From Oleiharenicola sp. (lineage in GTDB: Bacteria > Verrucomicrobiota > Verrucomicrobiia > Opitutales > Opitutaceae): DNA of 64,000 nucleotides. The stretch is taken from assembly GCA_025363455.1 (NCBI GenBank), contig JANYDW010000042.1, forward strand, positions 1 through 64,000, written 5' to 3'. The first letter of the stretch is position 1. The number at the start of each line of letters is the position of its first letter. The translations under genes and the position numbers were made by a program. The notes beneath the pieces were generated by a model. It worked only from the letters and a program-made list of their open reading frames with translations, was not told the DNA's origin and made no database searches. Positions 7,971-15,436 of this stretch are shown here, in pieces.

Positions 7971-8435
7971 ATGCTGCACGTGGTGCTCTTCCAGCCGCAG
8001 ATCCCGCAAAACACCGGCAACATCGGCCGGATGTGTGCGGTGACCCGTTCCCGGCTGCACCTGATTCATCCGCTGGGCTTCGAAGTGACGGACAAAAACC
8101 TTAAGCGGGCCGGCATGGATTACTGGTTCTCGCTCGATGTGCACCATCATGAGGACTGGGCGGCGTTCAAGGCCAGCGCAGCGGCGCCCCGGCGGTTGTG
8201 GCTATTCACGACCCATGCGACTCGAGGCTTCTGGGACGTGCGCTATACCGACGGCGACGGCCTGGTCTTTGGCAACGAGGAGGCGGGGGCGCCGGAGTGG
8301 CTGCATAAGGAACTGGCGGATACCCAACGGGTGAAGATTCCCCATGCTAATGGGGAGCTCCGTTCACTGAATCTCTCGACCGCCGCCGGCATCGCGACCT
8401 ACGAAGCGCTCCGGCAGGTGGGGCTGCCGGGGTGA
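7971..8435 (+). CDS. trmL: tRNA (cytidine/uridine-34-2'-O)-methyltransferase TrmL
   Basis: TrmL is a SPOUT methyltransferase that methylates the wobble ribose of some tRNA-Leu. The 154-residue product starts MLHVVLFQPQIPQNTGNIGR, the family signature, and has HPLGFEV, LVFGNEEAGAPEW and the knot region with LNLSTAAGIATYEALRQ. Length is normal. The gene is bounded by divergent and palindromic sequence, so probably monocistronic. Confidence 0.95.
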   Translation: MLHVVLFQPQIPQNTGNIGRMCAVTRSRLHLIHPLGFEVTDKNLKRAGMDYWFSLDVHHHEDWAAFKASAAAPRRLWLFTTHATRGFWDVRYTDGDGLVFGNEEAGAPEWLHKELADTQRVKIPHANGELRSLNLSTAAGIATYEALRQVGLPG

Positions 8436-8477
8436 GTGTCACTGGCCACCCTGCGAAATTCACAATACTTACCGAAG

Positions 8478-8563
8478 CGTCATCCTGAGCGGAGCGAAGG
8501 ACCCAAGCGGTCAACATGCGCTCCCTGCAACGGCTCGGATCCTTCACTCCGTTCAGGATGACG
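8478..8563. repeat. Family H inverted repeat (CGTCATCCTGAGC...)
   Basis: The left arm CGTCATCCTGAGCGGAGCGA pairs with the right arm CGTTCAGGATGACG. A second member is at 21221-21308. The arm sequence is a widespread bacterial repeat word (GTCATCCTGAGCGGAGCGAA). Confidence 0.75.
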
Positions 8564-8583
8564 GAAGGGGGAAATCAGGGCCT

Positions 8584-8607
8584 CGCGGGACTGATAGTCC
8601 CGCCTCC
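8584..8607. repeat. Family G palindrome (GCGGGACTGATAGTCCCGC)
   Basis: GCGGGACTGATAGTCCCGC is nearly perfectly self-complementary. It recurs twice, in opposite orientation, at 35932-36005 and in degenerate form at 31157-31180. Here it sits directly after coaD (minus strand) and could also act in termination. Confidence 0.75.
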
Positions 8608-8612
8608 ATGAA

Positions 8613-9086
8613 TCACTTCGCGGCCTTCAGCGCCTGGGCAACGTTGGCCGGGACGAAGTGATTCACGTCCCCGCCCAGCTTGGCGATCTGCTTGACCAGC
8701 GTGGAGCTGGTGTAGCTGTAGGCCTCGTTTGGCATGACGAAGATGGTCTCCACCTTGGGCTCAAGGTGACGGTTCATGAGCGCCATGTTGAACTCGAACT
8801 CGAAATCGGAGAGCGCGCGCAGGCCGCGGATGATGGCATTGGCCTTCTTCTTGCGGGCAAACTCGACGAGCAGGCCGTCAAAGCTGACGACCTCGACGTT
8901 GGCCAGCCGGGCCACGTTCGTCTGGATAAAGCTGACGCGCTGCTCGGCGGAGAACAGGGCGGTTTTGGTCGTGCTCAGCGCCACCGCTACGGTCACGCGG
9001 TCAAACAAGCGCGAGGCGCGCTCAAGGACGTCGAGGTGGCCATTGGTGACGGGGTCGAAGGTACCGGGGTAGATGCAGTGCTTCAT
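8613..9086 (-). CDS. coaD: Phosphopantetheine adenylyltransferase
   Basis: This enzyme transfers AMP from ATP to 4'-phosphopantetheine, the penultimate step of coenzyme A synthesis. The 157-residue product begins MKHCIYPGTFDPVTNGHLDV, including the TxxH-type nucleotidyltransferase motif. It continues with IRGLRALSDFEFEFNMALMN, and the YSYTSSTLVKQIAKLGGDV segment (ISSTxxR-like, with Thr/Leu replacing parts of it). Length is standard. It is flanked by repeats on both sides. Confidence 0.96.
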   Translation of the reverse strand: MKHCIYPGTFDPVTNGHLDVLERASRLFDRVTVAVALSTTKTALFSAEQRVSFIQTNVARLANVEVVSFDGLLVEFARKKKANAIIRGLRALSDFEFEFNMALMNRHLEPKVETIFVMPNEAYSYTSSTLVKQIAKLGGDVNHFVPANVAQALKAAK

Positions 9087-9202
9087 CTGGACGAAAGCAG
9101 GATTGCCGGGCGTCCCGGAATGGCGAGCAGGTTTTGTGTCAAAACCGAGTGGCTCGACTGTTGGGGGGATACAAATGTCTACTCGGCAAAAACGAAGCCA
9201 CT

Positions 9203-9308
9203 ACACACCCCGCCCTGAAGGGCACCCCTCTTCATAGAGGAGATTTTCGCCATCATGGGATTGGGTCCCCTCTATCAAAAGGGGTGGTGCGAGAGCGCCG
9301 GGGTGTGT
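9203..9308. repeat. Family A composite palindrome, copy 1
   Basis: The outer arms are ACACACCCCG and CGGGGTGTGT. Inside, two hairpins share the word CACCCCTCTT-cat-AGAGG and TCCCCTCTA-AGGGGTGG, giving a cloverleaf-like nested structure. Four copies occur (also 14009, 16091, 34080). It occupies the 299-bp gap between coaD and pgsA. Confidence 0.9.
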
Positions 9309-9385
9309 CGCCTTGATGGACATTTTTCGGAGACCCCAACAATCCCGGGATTGCCAACGCCGGGGCGGCGCGCTCGACTCGCGAC

Positions 9386-9985
9386 ATGCGTTTCACCATC
9401 GCCAACTGGATGACCGTCTCCCGGATACCGGCGATGTTCGTCATTGTCTGGCTGATGAACCGTGAATTTCACTGGGCGGCGACGATTGCGTTCTGGCTGT
9501 TCATCGCGGCGGCGCTGACGGACTGGTTCGACGGGATGGTGGCTCGGGCGCGTGGGGAGGTGTCATCGTTTGGCCGGTTCATGGACGCGGTGGTCGACAA
9601 GGTGATGGTCATCGGCCTGATGATCGCGCTCGTGGTCGGAGACTATTTCATGGGCCACGAGGTTCTGGCGATGAACCTGCTGCTCTGCATCCTCGGGCGC
9701 GAGTTTGCCGTGTCGGGCATGCGCATGGCGGCGGCGGTGAAAGGCATCACCATCGAGGCCGACCAAGGGGGCAAGGTAAAGACCTTCATCCAACTCAATG
9801 CCATCGGCTGGCTGATGGGCGCGCGGATGTTCAGTCAGGATTTCAACGATCTTTTCGGCACCGATCGCCTGATCATCGAGGTGATCCACTGGCTGGGCTT
9901 GGGGCTGTTTGCGCTCTCGGCCGTGCTGACGATCACCTCGGGCGTCTCGTACTTCCGGCGCCACGGCCATGTGGTGCTGGAGTGA
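9386..9985 (+). CDS. pgsA: CDP-diacylglycerol-glycerol-3-phosphate 3-phosphatidyltransferase
   Basis: PgsA makes phosphatidylglycerophosphate in the inner membrane, the committed step to phosphatidylglycerol and cardiolipin. The 199-residue product has the CDP-alcohol phosphotransferase motif D-G-x2-A-R-x8-G-x3-D-x3-D (FDGMVARARGEVSSFGRFMD then VVDK) and several membrane segments. Its stop overlaps the pgpA start by 4 bp, putting two successive steps of one pathway in an operon. The ATG at 9386 gives the normal NWMTVSRIP start. Confidence 0.94.
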   Translation: MRFTIANWMTVSRIPAMFVIVWLMNREFHWAATIAFWLFIAAALTDWFDGMVARARGEVSSFGRFMDAVVDKVMVIGLMIALVVGDYFMGHEVLAMNLLLCILGREFAVSGMRMAAAVKGITIEADQGGKVKTFIQLNAIGWLMGARMFSQDFNDLFGTDRLIIEVIHWLGLGLFALSAVLTITSGVSYFRRHGHVVLE

Positions 9986-10503
9986 CCATGGCTTTGTCGG
10001 ATCCACGCTGGCCGCGGATTTTTTCCACCCGGTTCGTATGTACGATCGCGACCCTGGGTCCGCTGGGTTCCCGCCTGCCGGCTCCGGGCACTTGGGGCTC
10101 GCTCGCGGGGGTGCTTTATTTCTGCCTGTTTTTCCGGCAAGCGCGTTGGGAGGTCAGCTTTGCCTGGACTGTGTTGCTGGGCTATGGGGCGGTCGCCTTC
10201 TGCGGCGACGCGGCGCGGCGGATGGGCAAGACCGACCCGGGAGAGATCAATCTCGACGAATTCATCGTCATGCCGCTTGTGTTCCTGGGCTGGCGAGCTG
10301 GTGGGCTGGCTGACTGGCCGGCTTGGGCGGTGCTGGTGACCGGGTTCGGTCTTTTCCGGTTGTTCGATATCGCCAAGCCGCTGGGGATCGCCCGGCTGCA
10401 GCGCTGGCCGGGCGGGTGGGGTATCGTGATCGATGACGTGGCCGCGGCCTTGGCGGCTTGTGGGACCCTCCACCTCGTCGGTTGGCTGTGGACGTGGCGG
10501 TAG
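9982..10503 (+). CDS. pgpA: Phosphatidylglycerophosphatase A
   Basis: PgpA removes phosphate from phosphatidylglycerophosphate to give phosphatidylglycerol. The 173-residue product shows the family motifs RLPAPGTWGSLAG, DPGEINLDEFIVMPL, LFRLFDIAKPLGI and GGWGIVIDDVAAA, with hydrophobic segments for membrane anchoring. Translation can begin at GTG 9982, overlapping pgsA, or at the ATG at 9988. The first follows from the coupling, but the second is equally likely. Confidence 0.94.
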   Translation: MTMALSDPRWPRIFSTRFVCTIATLGPLGSRLPAPGTWGSLAGVLYFCLFFRQARWEVSFAWTVLLGYGAVAFCGDAARRMGKTDPGEINLDEFIVMPLVFLGWRAGGLADWPAWAVLVTGFGLFRLFDIAKPLGIARLQRWPGGWGIVIDDVAAALAACGTLHLVGWLWTWR

Positions 10504-10523
10504 GCTAAAGCGATTTTACGCGG

Positions 10524-10597
10524 GTGGGAGGGGCTTTACGCCCCGACGTGGCGCGACCTTTCGTGTGTCGTGTCAGGGCGTAAAGCCCCTCCTACAT
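10524..10597. repeat. Family C palindrome, copy 1 (GGAGGGGCTTTACGCCCC...)
   Basis: The left arm GTGGGAGGGGCTTTACGCCC pairs with the right arm GGGCGTAAAGCCCCTCCTAC. Other copies are at 38744-38819 and 44898-44972. It sits between convergent pgpA and the outer-membrane-type gene. Confidence 0.9.
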
Positions 10598-10634
10598 TCC
10601 GGCAGCGGAAACAAGGCAGATTTCGAGCTGTTTA

Positions 10635-11555
10635 CTAAGGCTTCGTTCCGGTCGCGGTCTTGCGGCGCATGGAGTCCATCACCTGCCGAAACGTGATTTC
10701 GGCGCGCTCCTTGTTGGAGATGCTCATTTCACTCCCGTCGGGGCCCCACGAGGCGCGGAGGCCGAGGCCGACGATCCACTGGGTCTTGTAATTGAAAGTG
10801 TATTTCTTCGGCACGTACCAGAGGAGACTGGGCCGGAGGTAGAAGAAATGCTCGGTGGAGTCGCCCAGGCCGGCAGTGGTGGCGTAGGTCGCGGCGAAGG
10901 TCCACTTGAACTGGCCCAGATCGTAGATGGCGCCGGCGGTGACATTGGCGGAATCGTCTCGCGGCTGGTTGCGGACAGGCGTGCCGGCGATGGTGCTGTC
11001 GGAGACGAGATCGAGGCCCGCACCGGAAAAGGTCGTGAGCTTGGCGTTGTGCTCGGATTGGTGCTGCACCAGAAAGCCGGGGGCGAAGTGATTGAGCCCG
11101 TCGGTCAGGTCCCTGGGTGGATGCCCGACGGGGTTCTCGACGTTGAGGAATACGCTAGTCTCGTAGTTGGAACTGGGCCACTGCCGGAAGATGTACTTGG
11201 TGCCAAGGCGGACCTGGCCGACGCCATAGCCGTCAGCATTGCTGCCGCCCAGGCCGTGAGCGCCGTATACGGTCGCCTCCGGGTTGATCTCAAAGTGGTC
11301 ATTGAGCGCCCAGCGCAAGCCGCCGTCCAGCCGCAGATAGTCATGGCGGACGAAGTCACCCAGATGCGGGTGCAAGACCAGCTTGATCGTTCCCGGGGGG
11401 TCGATGTTGGGCAGATCAAAGTCAAACAGCCCGCGTATGCGGGTGAAGAACGGCTGCGGTTCCGGCGCGTTTGTGAGGTTGCCGGCCGGGGCGGTCTGGG
11501 CCCAGGTCAACGGGCTGGCCAGGGCGCACAGGATATACATGAAAACTTGGCGCAT
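10635..11555 (-). CDS. Putative outer-membrane beta-barrel protein
   Basis: I do not recognise a named family. The 306-residue product begins with a signal peptide (MRQVFMYILCALASPLTWAQ). The rest is rich in alternating aromatic/polar strands (for example VRLGTKYIFR, YETSVFLNVENP, KWTFAATYATT, FFYLRPSLLWY, QWIVGLGLRASW) typical of outer-membrane barrels. The final residues after about 280 are charged, so the barrel does not end in the usual terminal Phe. The start ATG at 11555 is 4 nt downstream of the NusG-like gene, so co-expression is likely. Confidence 0.7.
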   Translation of the reverse strand: MRQVFMYILCALASPLTWAQTAPAGNLTNAPEPQPFFTRIRGLFDFDLPNIDPPGTIKLVLHPHLGDFVRHDYLRLDGGLRWALNDHFEINPEATVYGAHGLGGSNADGYGVGQVRLGTKYIFRQWPSSNYETSVFLNVENPVGHPPRDLTDGLNHFAPGFLVQHQSEHNAKLTTFSGAGLDLVSDSTIAGTPVRNQPRDDSANVTAGAIYDLGQFKWTFAATYATTAGLGDSTEHFFYLRPSLLWYVPKKYTFNYKTQWIVGLGLRASWGPDGSEMSISNKERAEITFRQVMDSMRRKTATGTKP

Positions 11556-11559
11556 GGTT

Positions 11560-12072
11560 TTACGGCAGGATTTGAAGGTGCTCCAAGGGGAGCCGAACGA
11601 GCAGCCCCTGCTGGAGAACGTCCACTGACACGACAATTCCCCGCGGGTTCGCCGGGTCGTCCACGTAGCCTTCCAGCCCGTGGAGCGGCCCGCCGAGGAC
11701 ACGAACATGACGACCTTTCGTCATCAGCGGATGCACGGCCGCCTCAAGGCCGGACGAGCAGATGGCCTTCACATCCTCGAGCTGCCGCAGGAAGACGGGC
11801 TCATTTTCCACGGGCAGCGCGCGGACCAGGAGGTCCTGCTGGTAGACGCGGGCCTTGCGTTCGGGTTCGATGCGGGCGAACACATAGCCAGCGAACAAAG
11901 GCTTGGTGAAGGTTTTCTTCTGCAGGCCGTAGCGCCGCACGCTCTGGATGAGGGGCAGGTAGTGCGCGAAGGCCTCCCGCTGCATCAGGACGTCGAATTT
12001 CTTTTCGCAGCGCGGTTTGGTGTGGCAGACGAACCAGCGCGGCTCGGCGAAATCGGGCAAGTACTGGCCCAT
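11560..12072 (-). CDS. NusG/RfaH/UpxY-type transcription antitermination factor
   Basis: These NusG paralogues bind RNA polymerase and let it read through terminators in particular operons. The 170-residue product has the NGN-domain start PRWFVCHTKPRCEKKFDVLM, FTKPLFAGYVFARIE in the middle, and a C-terminal KOW domain with KGRHVRVLGGPLHGLEG. It is smaller and more divergent than housekeeping NusG and is not next to rplK. It sits between aroQ and a beta-barrel gene with gaps of 3 and 4 nt. Paralogues of this kind often serve surface-polysaccharide loci; the exopolysaccharide locus 38 kb away is a possible, unproven target. Confidence 0.85.
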   Translation of the reverse strand: MGQYLPDFAEPRWFVCHTKPRCEKKFDVLMQREAFAHYLPLIQSVRRYGLQKKTFTKPLFAGYVFARIEPERKARVYQQDLLVRALPVENEPVFLRQLEDVKAICSSGLEAAVHPLMTKGRHVRVLGGPLHGLEGYVDDPANPRGIVVSVDVLQQGLLVRLPLEHLQILP

Positions 12073-12075
12073 GGG

Positions 12076-12507
12076 TCAGAGTTTGGCCAGGCGGCGCAGG
12101 GCCTCGACGTAGCCGGGGAAGCCCTGGCCACTGATCATCCCGACGCAGGCGCCGGCCGTCATGGAATGGCGGCGGAATTTCTCGCGCTTCTTGATGTCGG
12201 AGATGTGCACCTCAATGGCGGGGAGCCCCGTGCTCTTGAGCGCATCGTGCAGGGCGATGCTGGTGTGCGAGTAAGCGGCAAAATTGACGATGAAGCCTTC
12301 GGTGCCGAAATCGGCGAACGCATGCACCATGTCCACCAGGACGCCTTCATGGTTTGACTGGAAGAACTTAACCTTCACGCCGAGCTTTTTGGCCTCGGCG
12401 CGGACGAGTTTTTCCAGGTCTTTGAGCGTGGCGGTGCCGTAGATTTCGGGTTCGCGTTTCCCGAGCCGATTGAGGTTGGGGCCGTTGAGGATGGCGATTT
12501 TTTTCAT
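12076..12507 (-). CDS. aroQ: Type II 3-dehydroquinate dehydratase
   Basis: This shikimate-pathway enzyme dehydrates 3-dehydroquinate to 3-dehydroshikimate. The 143-residue product starts MKKIAILNGPNLNRLGKREP (catalytic loop, Arg; the usual Tyr of the loop is at EIYGT), followed by FQSNHEG, VNFAAYSHTSIALHDAL and EVHISDIKKREKFRRHS with the catalytic His and Ser. Length is standard. The ATG at 12507 is preferred; an open upstream extension to 12552 lies in repeat-like DNA. It is the first gene of a three-gene operon. Confidence 0.95.
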   Translation of the reverse strand: MKKIAILNGPNLNRLGKREPEIYGTATLKDLEKLVRAEAKKLGVKVKFFQSNHEGVLVDMVHAFADFGTEGFIVNFAAYSHTSIALHDALKSTGLPAIEVHISDIKKREKFRRHSMTAGACVGMISGQGFPGYVEALRRLAKL

Positions 12508-12517
12508 CAGGGGACTG

Positions 12518-12586
12518 CCCGCGAATGCACGCGAATTAACGCCAATTGCCAAGGCCGCATTCGCGCAGATTCGCGTGATTGGCGGG
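12518..12586. repeat. Inverted repeat (CCCGCGAATGCACGCGAATT...)
   Basis: CCCGCGAAT...CCAATT on the left pairs with ATTCGCGTGATTGGCGGG on the right, with internal copies of ATTCGCG. It fills the gap between the Nif3 gene and aroQ. Confidence 0.55.
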
Positions 12587-12589
12587 AGA

Positions 12590-13342
12590 TCACAGCGGGT
12601 TGTCGGTTTCGATGAATTCCCAGGGCAGGCGGAATTTCTTCGCCAGCTCGGCGGCGAGGGCCTTCACGCCGTGGACCTCCGTGGCGTAATGGCCGCAGCA
12701 GATGAGGTTGAGCCGTTGCTCCTGGGCGAAATTGAACCACTCTTCGCGGAGTTCTCCGGTGATGAGGGTGTCGACGCCAGCGGCGAGGAGGTGCGGGACG
12801 GCGCTGTTGCCCGAGCCGCTGCAGAAGGCGACGAGCTTGGGCGCGGGCGAACCGCACTCGATGGAGATGACGCGCGGGTAAAGTTCCTCGAGTCGCGCGC
12901 ACAGCTGGGCGCGCTTGAACTTGTTGGGAGCGATCCAGCCGATGAGCTCGTTCTCGTGCGGCAGGAACTGGCGCCGGGGCTTGAGGCCGAGCTGGCGAGC
13001 CATGATAATGTTGTTGCCGATCTCTTCATGCGCGTCGAGGGGCAGGTGGCTGGAATAGACCGCGCAGTTGCCGCGCACCAGGGCGGCGAAACGGCCATAT
13101 ACGGGCCCGGTCAGTGGCTGGACGCCGCCCCAGAACAGCCCGTGGTGGGTGATGATGAAATCCACCCCGCGCTCGACAGCGCGTTCGAAGGGCACGAGGC
13201 CGGCGTCCACGGCTGCGCCGATGCGCATTACGCGGCCGTCGTTGGCGACCTGCAGGCCGTTGACCGCACCGGGGTAGTCCTTGAAGGAGGACCGCCGGGT
13301 GCGTTTGTCGCAGTAGTCGACGAGCTGTTGGAGCGACGCCAT
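12590..13342 (-). CDS. Nif3-like dinuclear metal centre protein
   Basis: Nif3/YbgI proteins form hexameric rings with a two-metal site; the cellular role is not firmly known. The 250-residue product has DYPGAVNGLQVA near the N-terminus, the metal ligands in FIITHHGLFWGG, then VYSSHLPLDAHEEIGNN, and the late metal-binding HYATEVHGVKALA. The ATG at 13342 begins MASLQQLVDYCD; an open extension to 13441 would be read through palindromic DNA. Length matches the short form of the family (no inserted PII-like domain). Confidence 0.92.
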   Translation of the reverse strand: MASLQQLVDYCDKRTRRSSFKDYPGAVNGLQVANDGRVMRIGAAVDAGLVPFERAVERGVDFIITHHGLFWGGVQPLTGPVYGRFAALVRGNCAVYSSHLPLDAHEEIGNNIIMARQLGLKPRRQFLPHENELIGWIAPNKFKRAQLCARLEELYPRVISIECGSPAPKLVAFCSGSGNSAVPHLLAAGVDTLITGELREEWFNFAQEQRLNLICCGHYATEVHGVKALAAELAKKFRLPWEFIETDNPL

Positions 13343-13390
13343 GGCCGGGGAGGTTGGGGGAGGGATTTGCCGCGTGCAAGCCGGAGGTGG

Positions 13391-13439
13391 GCGCCGGTTT
13401 CCAAACCGGCGCCAGTCGTCGATGTGGAAATCGACGACC
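13391..13439. repeat. Twin palindrome upstream of the dCMP deaminase gene
   Basis: GCGCCGGTTT/AAACCGGCGC (13391-13412) is followed by GTCGTCGAT/ATCGACGAC (13416-13439). Both are perfect or near-perfect hairpins between two divergent genes. Confidence 0.6.
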
Positions 13440-13497
13440 ACCTTGGTGGGTTGCGTTCCACCTTGCCAGCCGGGCAGGCATTCCCACCGTTGGCGGC

Positions 13498-13974
13498 ATG
13501 GCAGACAGCACCACCAACCTGGTCGATCTCATCGCCCAAGCCACGGCCAGTTTCGGCCGCCGCCCGAGCTGGGACGAGTATTTCATGGCCACGGCCAAGC
13601 TCATCGCGTCCCGTTCCAATTGCGAGCGGTTGAACGTGGGGTGCATCATCGTCACGGCGGGCGACCGGAAAAACCGGCTGGTGGCGGCAGGTTATAACGG
13701 TTTTCTGCCGGGCACGCCGCATGTTTCCCGGGTGCGGGATGAGCATGAGCAGGCGACGGTGCATGCGGAACAGAACGCCATTGCCGATGCGGCCCGGCGC
13801 GGCTCCAGCGTCGACGGCTGCACGGCTTATGTGACCCACTTTCCGTGCATCAATTGCGCCAAGATCCTGGCCGCGTCGGGCATCTCGGAGGTCAAGTATC
13901 ACGATGATTATCTGAACGACCCACTGGTGGGGCCCATCCTGAAGGACGCCGGGGTGAAGATATCAAAACTGTGA
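13498..13974 (+). CDS. Deoxycytidylate (dCMP) deaminase family protein
   Basis: The enzyme deaminates dCMP to dUMP, feeding thymidylate synthesis. The 158-residue product starts MADSTTNLVDLIAQA and has RPSWDEYFMATAKLIASRS, NVGCIIV, GYNGFLPGTPH, and the zinc site HAEQNAI (His and the proton-shuttling Glu) plus PCINCAK (two Cys). It resembles ComEB. The ATG at 13498 gives the normal N-terminus. A family A repeat follows. Confidence 0.9.
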   Translation: MADSTTNLVDLIAQATASFGRRPSWDEYFMATAKLIASRSNCERLNVGCIIVTAGDRKNRLVAAGYNGFLPGTPHVSRVRDEHEQATVHAEQNAIADAARRGSSVDGCTAYVTHFPCINCAKILAASGISEVKYHDDYLNDPLVGPILKDAGVKISKL

Positions 13975-14008
13975 CCTGATTCGCTGGTAACTCCGTATGG
14001 AACAGCCC

Positions 14009-14131
14009 ACACACCCCGCCCTGTCGGCCACCCCTCTTCATAGAGGGGATCTCCGCTGGGGTGGGCTCGTCCGATCTCGATGGCTTGGGTCCCCTCTAGC
14101 AAGAGGGGTGGCACAAAGTGTCGGGGTGTGT
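14009..14131. repeat. Family A composite palindrome, copy 2
   Basis: Outer arms ACACACCCCG/CGGGGTGTGT with the inner words CACCCCTCTTCATAGAGGGG and TCCCCTCTAGCAAGAGGGGT. The right arm ends 5 bp before the yqgE start codon, so the element forms most of that gene's leader. Confidence 0.9.
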
Positions 14132-14136
14132 TCGCC

Positions 14137-14700
14137 ATGAAAGAACGTCGCACCGCGAAAAGATCGGCCCGGCTCGCCGGACAGCTGCTGCTGGCGCATC
14201 CGGTGCTGCGCGACCCGCATTTCCAACGCACGGTCGTGCTGCTTTCCGGCCATGATGGGGACGGCGCCATGGGCGTCGTGCTCAACCGGCCGCTGGACAA
14301 GCAGCTGGGCGAGCTCAATGCGGACTTCGCTCTGGGGCCGCTGGCGGGCGTGCCGTTGTACTACGGTGGCCCGGTTGAGCCGGAGCAGTTGATCATCGTG
14401 ACCTGGCAATGGATCGCGGCCGACCATGCCTTCCAACTGCACTTCGGCGTCGAGGTCGAACAGGCCGCCGCCTTGGTGGGCACGCCGGGCCTTACCATGC
14501 GGGCCTTTCTTGGCTACTCCGGCTGGAGCAAGGGGCAGTTGGAAAACGAAATGAAGCATGACACATGGATCGTGACGCCGGTAGAAGGGGACTGGCTCAT
14601 CAAGCATGATGGCGTTCCCCTCTGGCGCAGCTTGCTCGGCCATCTCGACCCCGAGTTGAAGGTCCAGGCGGATGCTCCGGATGATCCGACCGTAAACTAG
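14137..14700 (+). CDS. YqgE/AlgH family protein
   Basis: The function of YqgE/AlgH proteins is not established; they are small cytoplasmic proteins found across bacteria. The 187-residue product has AGQLLLAHPVLRDPHFQRTVV near residues 12-33, then VVLLSGHDGDGAMGVVLNRPL, VPLYYGGPV, and AFLGYSGWSKGQLENEM. These are the family motifs. The ATG at 14137 begins MKERRTAKRSA. No operon partner is evident because palindromes lie on both sides. Confidence 0.9.
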   Translation: MKERRTAKRSARLAGQLLLAHPVLRDPHFQRTVVLLSGHDGDGAMGVVLNRPLDKQLGELNADFALGPLAGVPLYYGGPVEPEQLIIVTWQWIAADHAFQLHFGVEVEQAAALVGTPGLTMRAFLGYSGWSKGQLENEMKHDTWIVTPVEGDWLIKHDGVPLWRSLLGHLDPELKVQADAPDDPTVN

Positions 14701-14726
14701 GGCTATCAGCGGGGTTAGGTAACTGT

Positions 14727-14788
14727 CGGGCGGGATCGCTGATCCCGCTTATTTATCCGCGGTGAGGCGGGATCGGCGATCCCGCCCA
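14727..14788. repeat. Family I palindrome (GGCGGGATCGCTGATCCCGC...)
   Basis: CGGGCGGGATCGC...GATCCCGC and GGCGGGATCGGCGATCCCGCCC are two hairpins that also pair with each other. The element lies between yqgE and rpmJ. Confidence 0.7.
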
Positions 14789-14855
14789 ACAGATGTTTGC
14801 AGCAATATATTTTCCTTTGACACTGCTTCGCGCGCACCCCTTCTTCTGTCCCTTT

Positions 14856-14981
14856 ATGAAAGTTGTTTCCTCCATCAAATCCGCCAAACTGCGCCACCCG
14901 GCCTGCCAGGTCGTGCGTCGCAAGGGCAAGATCTACGTCATCAACAAAGTCGAGCCGCGTTACAAGGCCCGCCAAGGCTGA
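14856..14981 (+). CDS. rpmJ: Ribosomal protein bL36 (zinc-free type)
   Basis: bL36 is a tiny large-subunit protein. The 41-residue product [20 protein letters not shown] ends in [12 protein letters not shown]. Zinc-binding bL36 has three Cys and one His; here only a single Cys remains at residue 17 and the ligand positions are replaced, so this is the C-minus paralogue type. It starts at ATG 14856 and is followed 18 nt later by the bL31 gene, which is also of the zinc-free type. Whether a zinc-binding copy exists elsewhere cannot be seen. Confidence 0.93.
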   Translation: MKVVSSIKSAKLRHPACQVVRRKGKIYVINKVEPRYKARQG

Positions 14982-14999
14982 TCCCAACTCCCTTTTACT

Positions 15000-15254
15000 G
15001 TGAAATCCGAAGGCCATCCCTCTCTCAACAACGTCTGCTTCCTCGATATTGGAACAGGCAAGAAATTCCTGACCAAGTCCACGATGAAGTCCGCCCGTAC
15101 CGAGAAGATCGACGGCCAGGACTACTTCGTGATTGTGCGCGACGTCACCATGGACTCGCATCCCGCCTACACCGGCGAGAAGCGTCTGGTCGACACGGCC
15201 GGCCGCGTCGAGAAGTTCACCACGAAGTTCAAGCGCGCCACCAAGGTCAAGTAA
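15000..15254 (+). CDS. rpmE2: Ribosomal protein bL31, type B
   Basis: bL31 bridges the two ribosomal subunits. The 84-residue product reads HPSLNNVCFLDIGTGKKFLT near the N-terminus and DSHPAYTGEKRLVDTAGRVE near the C-terminus. It lacks the CxxC zinc ligands of type A, and its length suits type B. It starts at GTG 15000 directly after rpmJ, in the same unit, and is followed by a terminator. Type B copies elsewhere are often induced by zinc shortage; no Zur box is recognised here. Confidence 0.93.
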   Translation: MKSEGHPSLNNVCFLDIGTGKKFLTKSTMKSARTEKIDGQDYFVIVRDVTMDSHPAYTGEKRLVDTAGRVEKFTTKFKRATKVK

Positions 15255-15279
15255 GGCCCGCGCCCGGTCTTGTCCCCGA

Positions 15280-15306
15280 AGCCCTCCCGTAGCGGAGGGC
15301 TTTTTG
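15280..15306 (+). terminator. Terminator after rpmJ-rpmE2
   Basis: AGCCCTCC/GGAGGGCT stem with a CGTAGC loop is followed by TTTTTGTTTTT. A second palindrome (GTTTTTCCGGC/GCCGGAAAAAC) overlaps its tail. Confidence 0.9.
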
Positions 15307-15364
15307 TTTTTCCGGCGAAGCCGGAAAAACAACCGCGCCGAAGCCCAAAGGGCGAAGGCGGGTC

Positions 15365-15436
15365 TCCCACGAAACACACCAAACTCACGAAAAAGAATAG
15401 GCATCGGTTAATTTCGTGTATTTCGTGTGTTTCGTG
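15365..15436. repeat. Family J inverted repeat upstream of serB
   Basis: CCACGAAACACACCAAACTC and its complement (TTTCGTGTGTTTCGTGG) form long arms. The right arm runs directly into the GTG start codon of serB. Confidence 0.75.

Noticed and set aside
9203..9308. Family A repeats considered as CRISPR
   Set aside because: Copies are kilobases apart and palindromic in design; there are no regularly spaced unique spacers and no cas genes.
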